DNA of 64,000 bases from Paraplanobispora takensis (GTDB taxonomy: Bacteria > Actinomycetota > Actinomycetes > Streptosporangiales > Streptosporangiaceae), in assembly GCF_016863195.1 (NCBI RefSeq), contig NZ_BOOK01000004.1, positions 186,001 to 250,000 of the forward strand, written 5' to 3'. The translations under genes were made by a program, and so were the position numbers. Positions 63,834 through 64,000 of the stretch are shown piece by piece (the first letter of the stretch is position 1; the number at the start of each line of letters is the position of its first letter). The notes beneath the pieces were generated by a model. The model did no database searches, had not been told where the DNA came from, and was given only the letters and a program-made list of their open reading frames with translations.

Positions 63834-64000
63834 CGCCCCATACTCATAAATCTCTATCGAAAGTGCCACAAACTTCACCTGGGAACTTCATGAGAAACGG
63901 TTCCCTCGGCTCCCCGCGTGATCGCCGTCCGGGAACTGTCGGTACGGCGTGGCAGGATCCGGCGGGTGATCTGCATCCGAAGCTCCGCCCCCGGTTCCCC

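Noticed and set aside
63894-64000. Possible start of a plus-strand gene at the right edge (GTG near 63966)
   Set aside because: Only about 35 bases of coding potential are in view and no family can be recognised.

Overview
The window is very GC-rich, uses GTG and TTG starts often, and has several genes that look leaderless. It carries the translation/RNA gene order typical of actinomycetes (proS, rimP-nusA-ylxR-infB-DUF503-rbfA-nrnA-truB-ribF, rpsO-pnp-M16 protease, dapB, dapA). GntR regulators with small partner proteins, a MocR regulator and transmembrane Ser/Thr kinases suggest a filamentous actinomycete, most likely Streptosporangiaceae. That assignment is inference. No rRNA, tRNA, CRISPR array, insertion sequence or prophage was seen.

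Layout. 1-13.4 kb: the first 50 codons of dapA at the left edge, then an accessory stretch with a GntR/UTRA regulator, RadC, a palindrome-rich non-coding segment, a tandem-winged-helix GntR with a broken copy, a peroxiredoxin, acetyltransferases, a diiron protein, a divergent EamA transporter/MocR pair, a CGNR zinc-finger regulator, menA, and dapB beside the remnant of a luciferase-like monooxygenase. 13.4-17.7 kb: M16 protease, pnp and rpsO, with hairpins in the rpsO-pnp gap. 17.9-22.1 kb: an amidohydrolase and an amino-acid permease, divergent from a TetR gene whose likely operator is a doubled palindrome, then an ATPase remnant. 22.1-31.1 kb: the conserved ribF-to-rimP block on the minus strand. 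31.3-35.4 kb: a Tat lipoprotein with a ferritin-like partner, two DUF4236 genes, a deleted chemotaxis receptor and proS.

36-45 kb and 55-59 kb hold acyl-CoA type catabolic genes: two acyl-CoA dehydrogenases, an LLM flavin monooxygenase, a PaaK-like protein, a FadD3-like CoA ligase, an Ltp2-like aldolase with its DUF35 partner, and a flavin reductase. Four promoters in these two regions share the palindrome CCAAGCRAGCGCTTGG (or a close variant), which resembles the KstR2 operator of mycobacterial sterol degradation. They look like one regulon, with a flavin reductase that could feed the monooxygenase and a CoA ligase that could feed the dehydrogenases and aldolase. No regulator gene for it is in the window.

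45-51 kb contains a TPR-GGDEF diguanylate cyclase, a DUF6986 lyase-like protein, cutC, an acetyltransferase and a second GntR/small-protein divergent pair. 51.4-55.3 kb holds two paralogous transmembrane kinases, the first missing key catalytic residues. 59-63.8 kb is a MoxR/DUF58/VWA operon followed upstream by a membrane-anchored trypsin-like protease.

Gene decay is common: six remnants or truncations are visible (GntR, LLM monooxygenase, ATPase, MCP, AMP ligase, and a doubtful micro-ORF in the MoxR operon).
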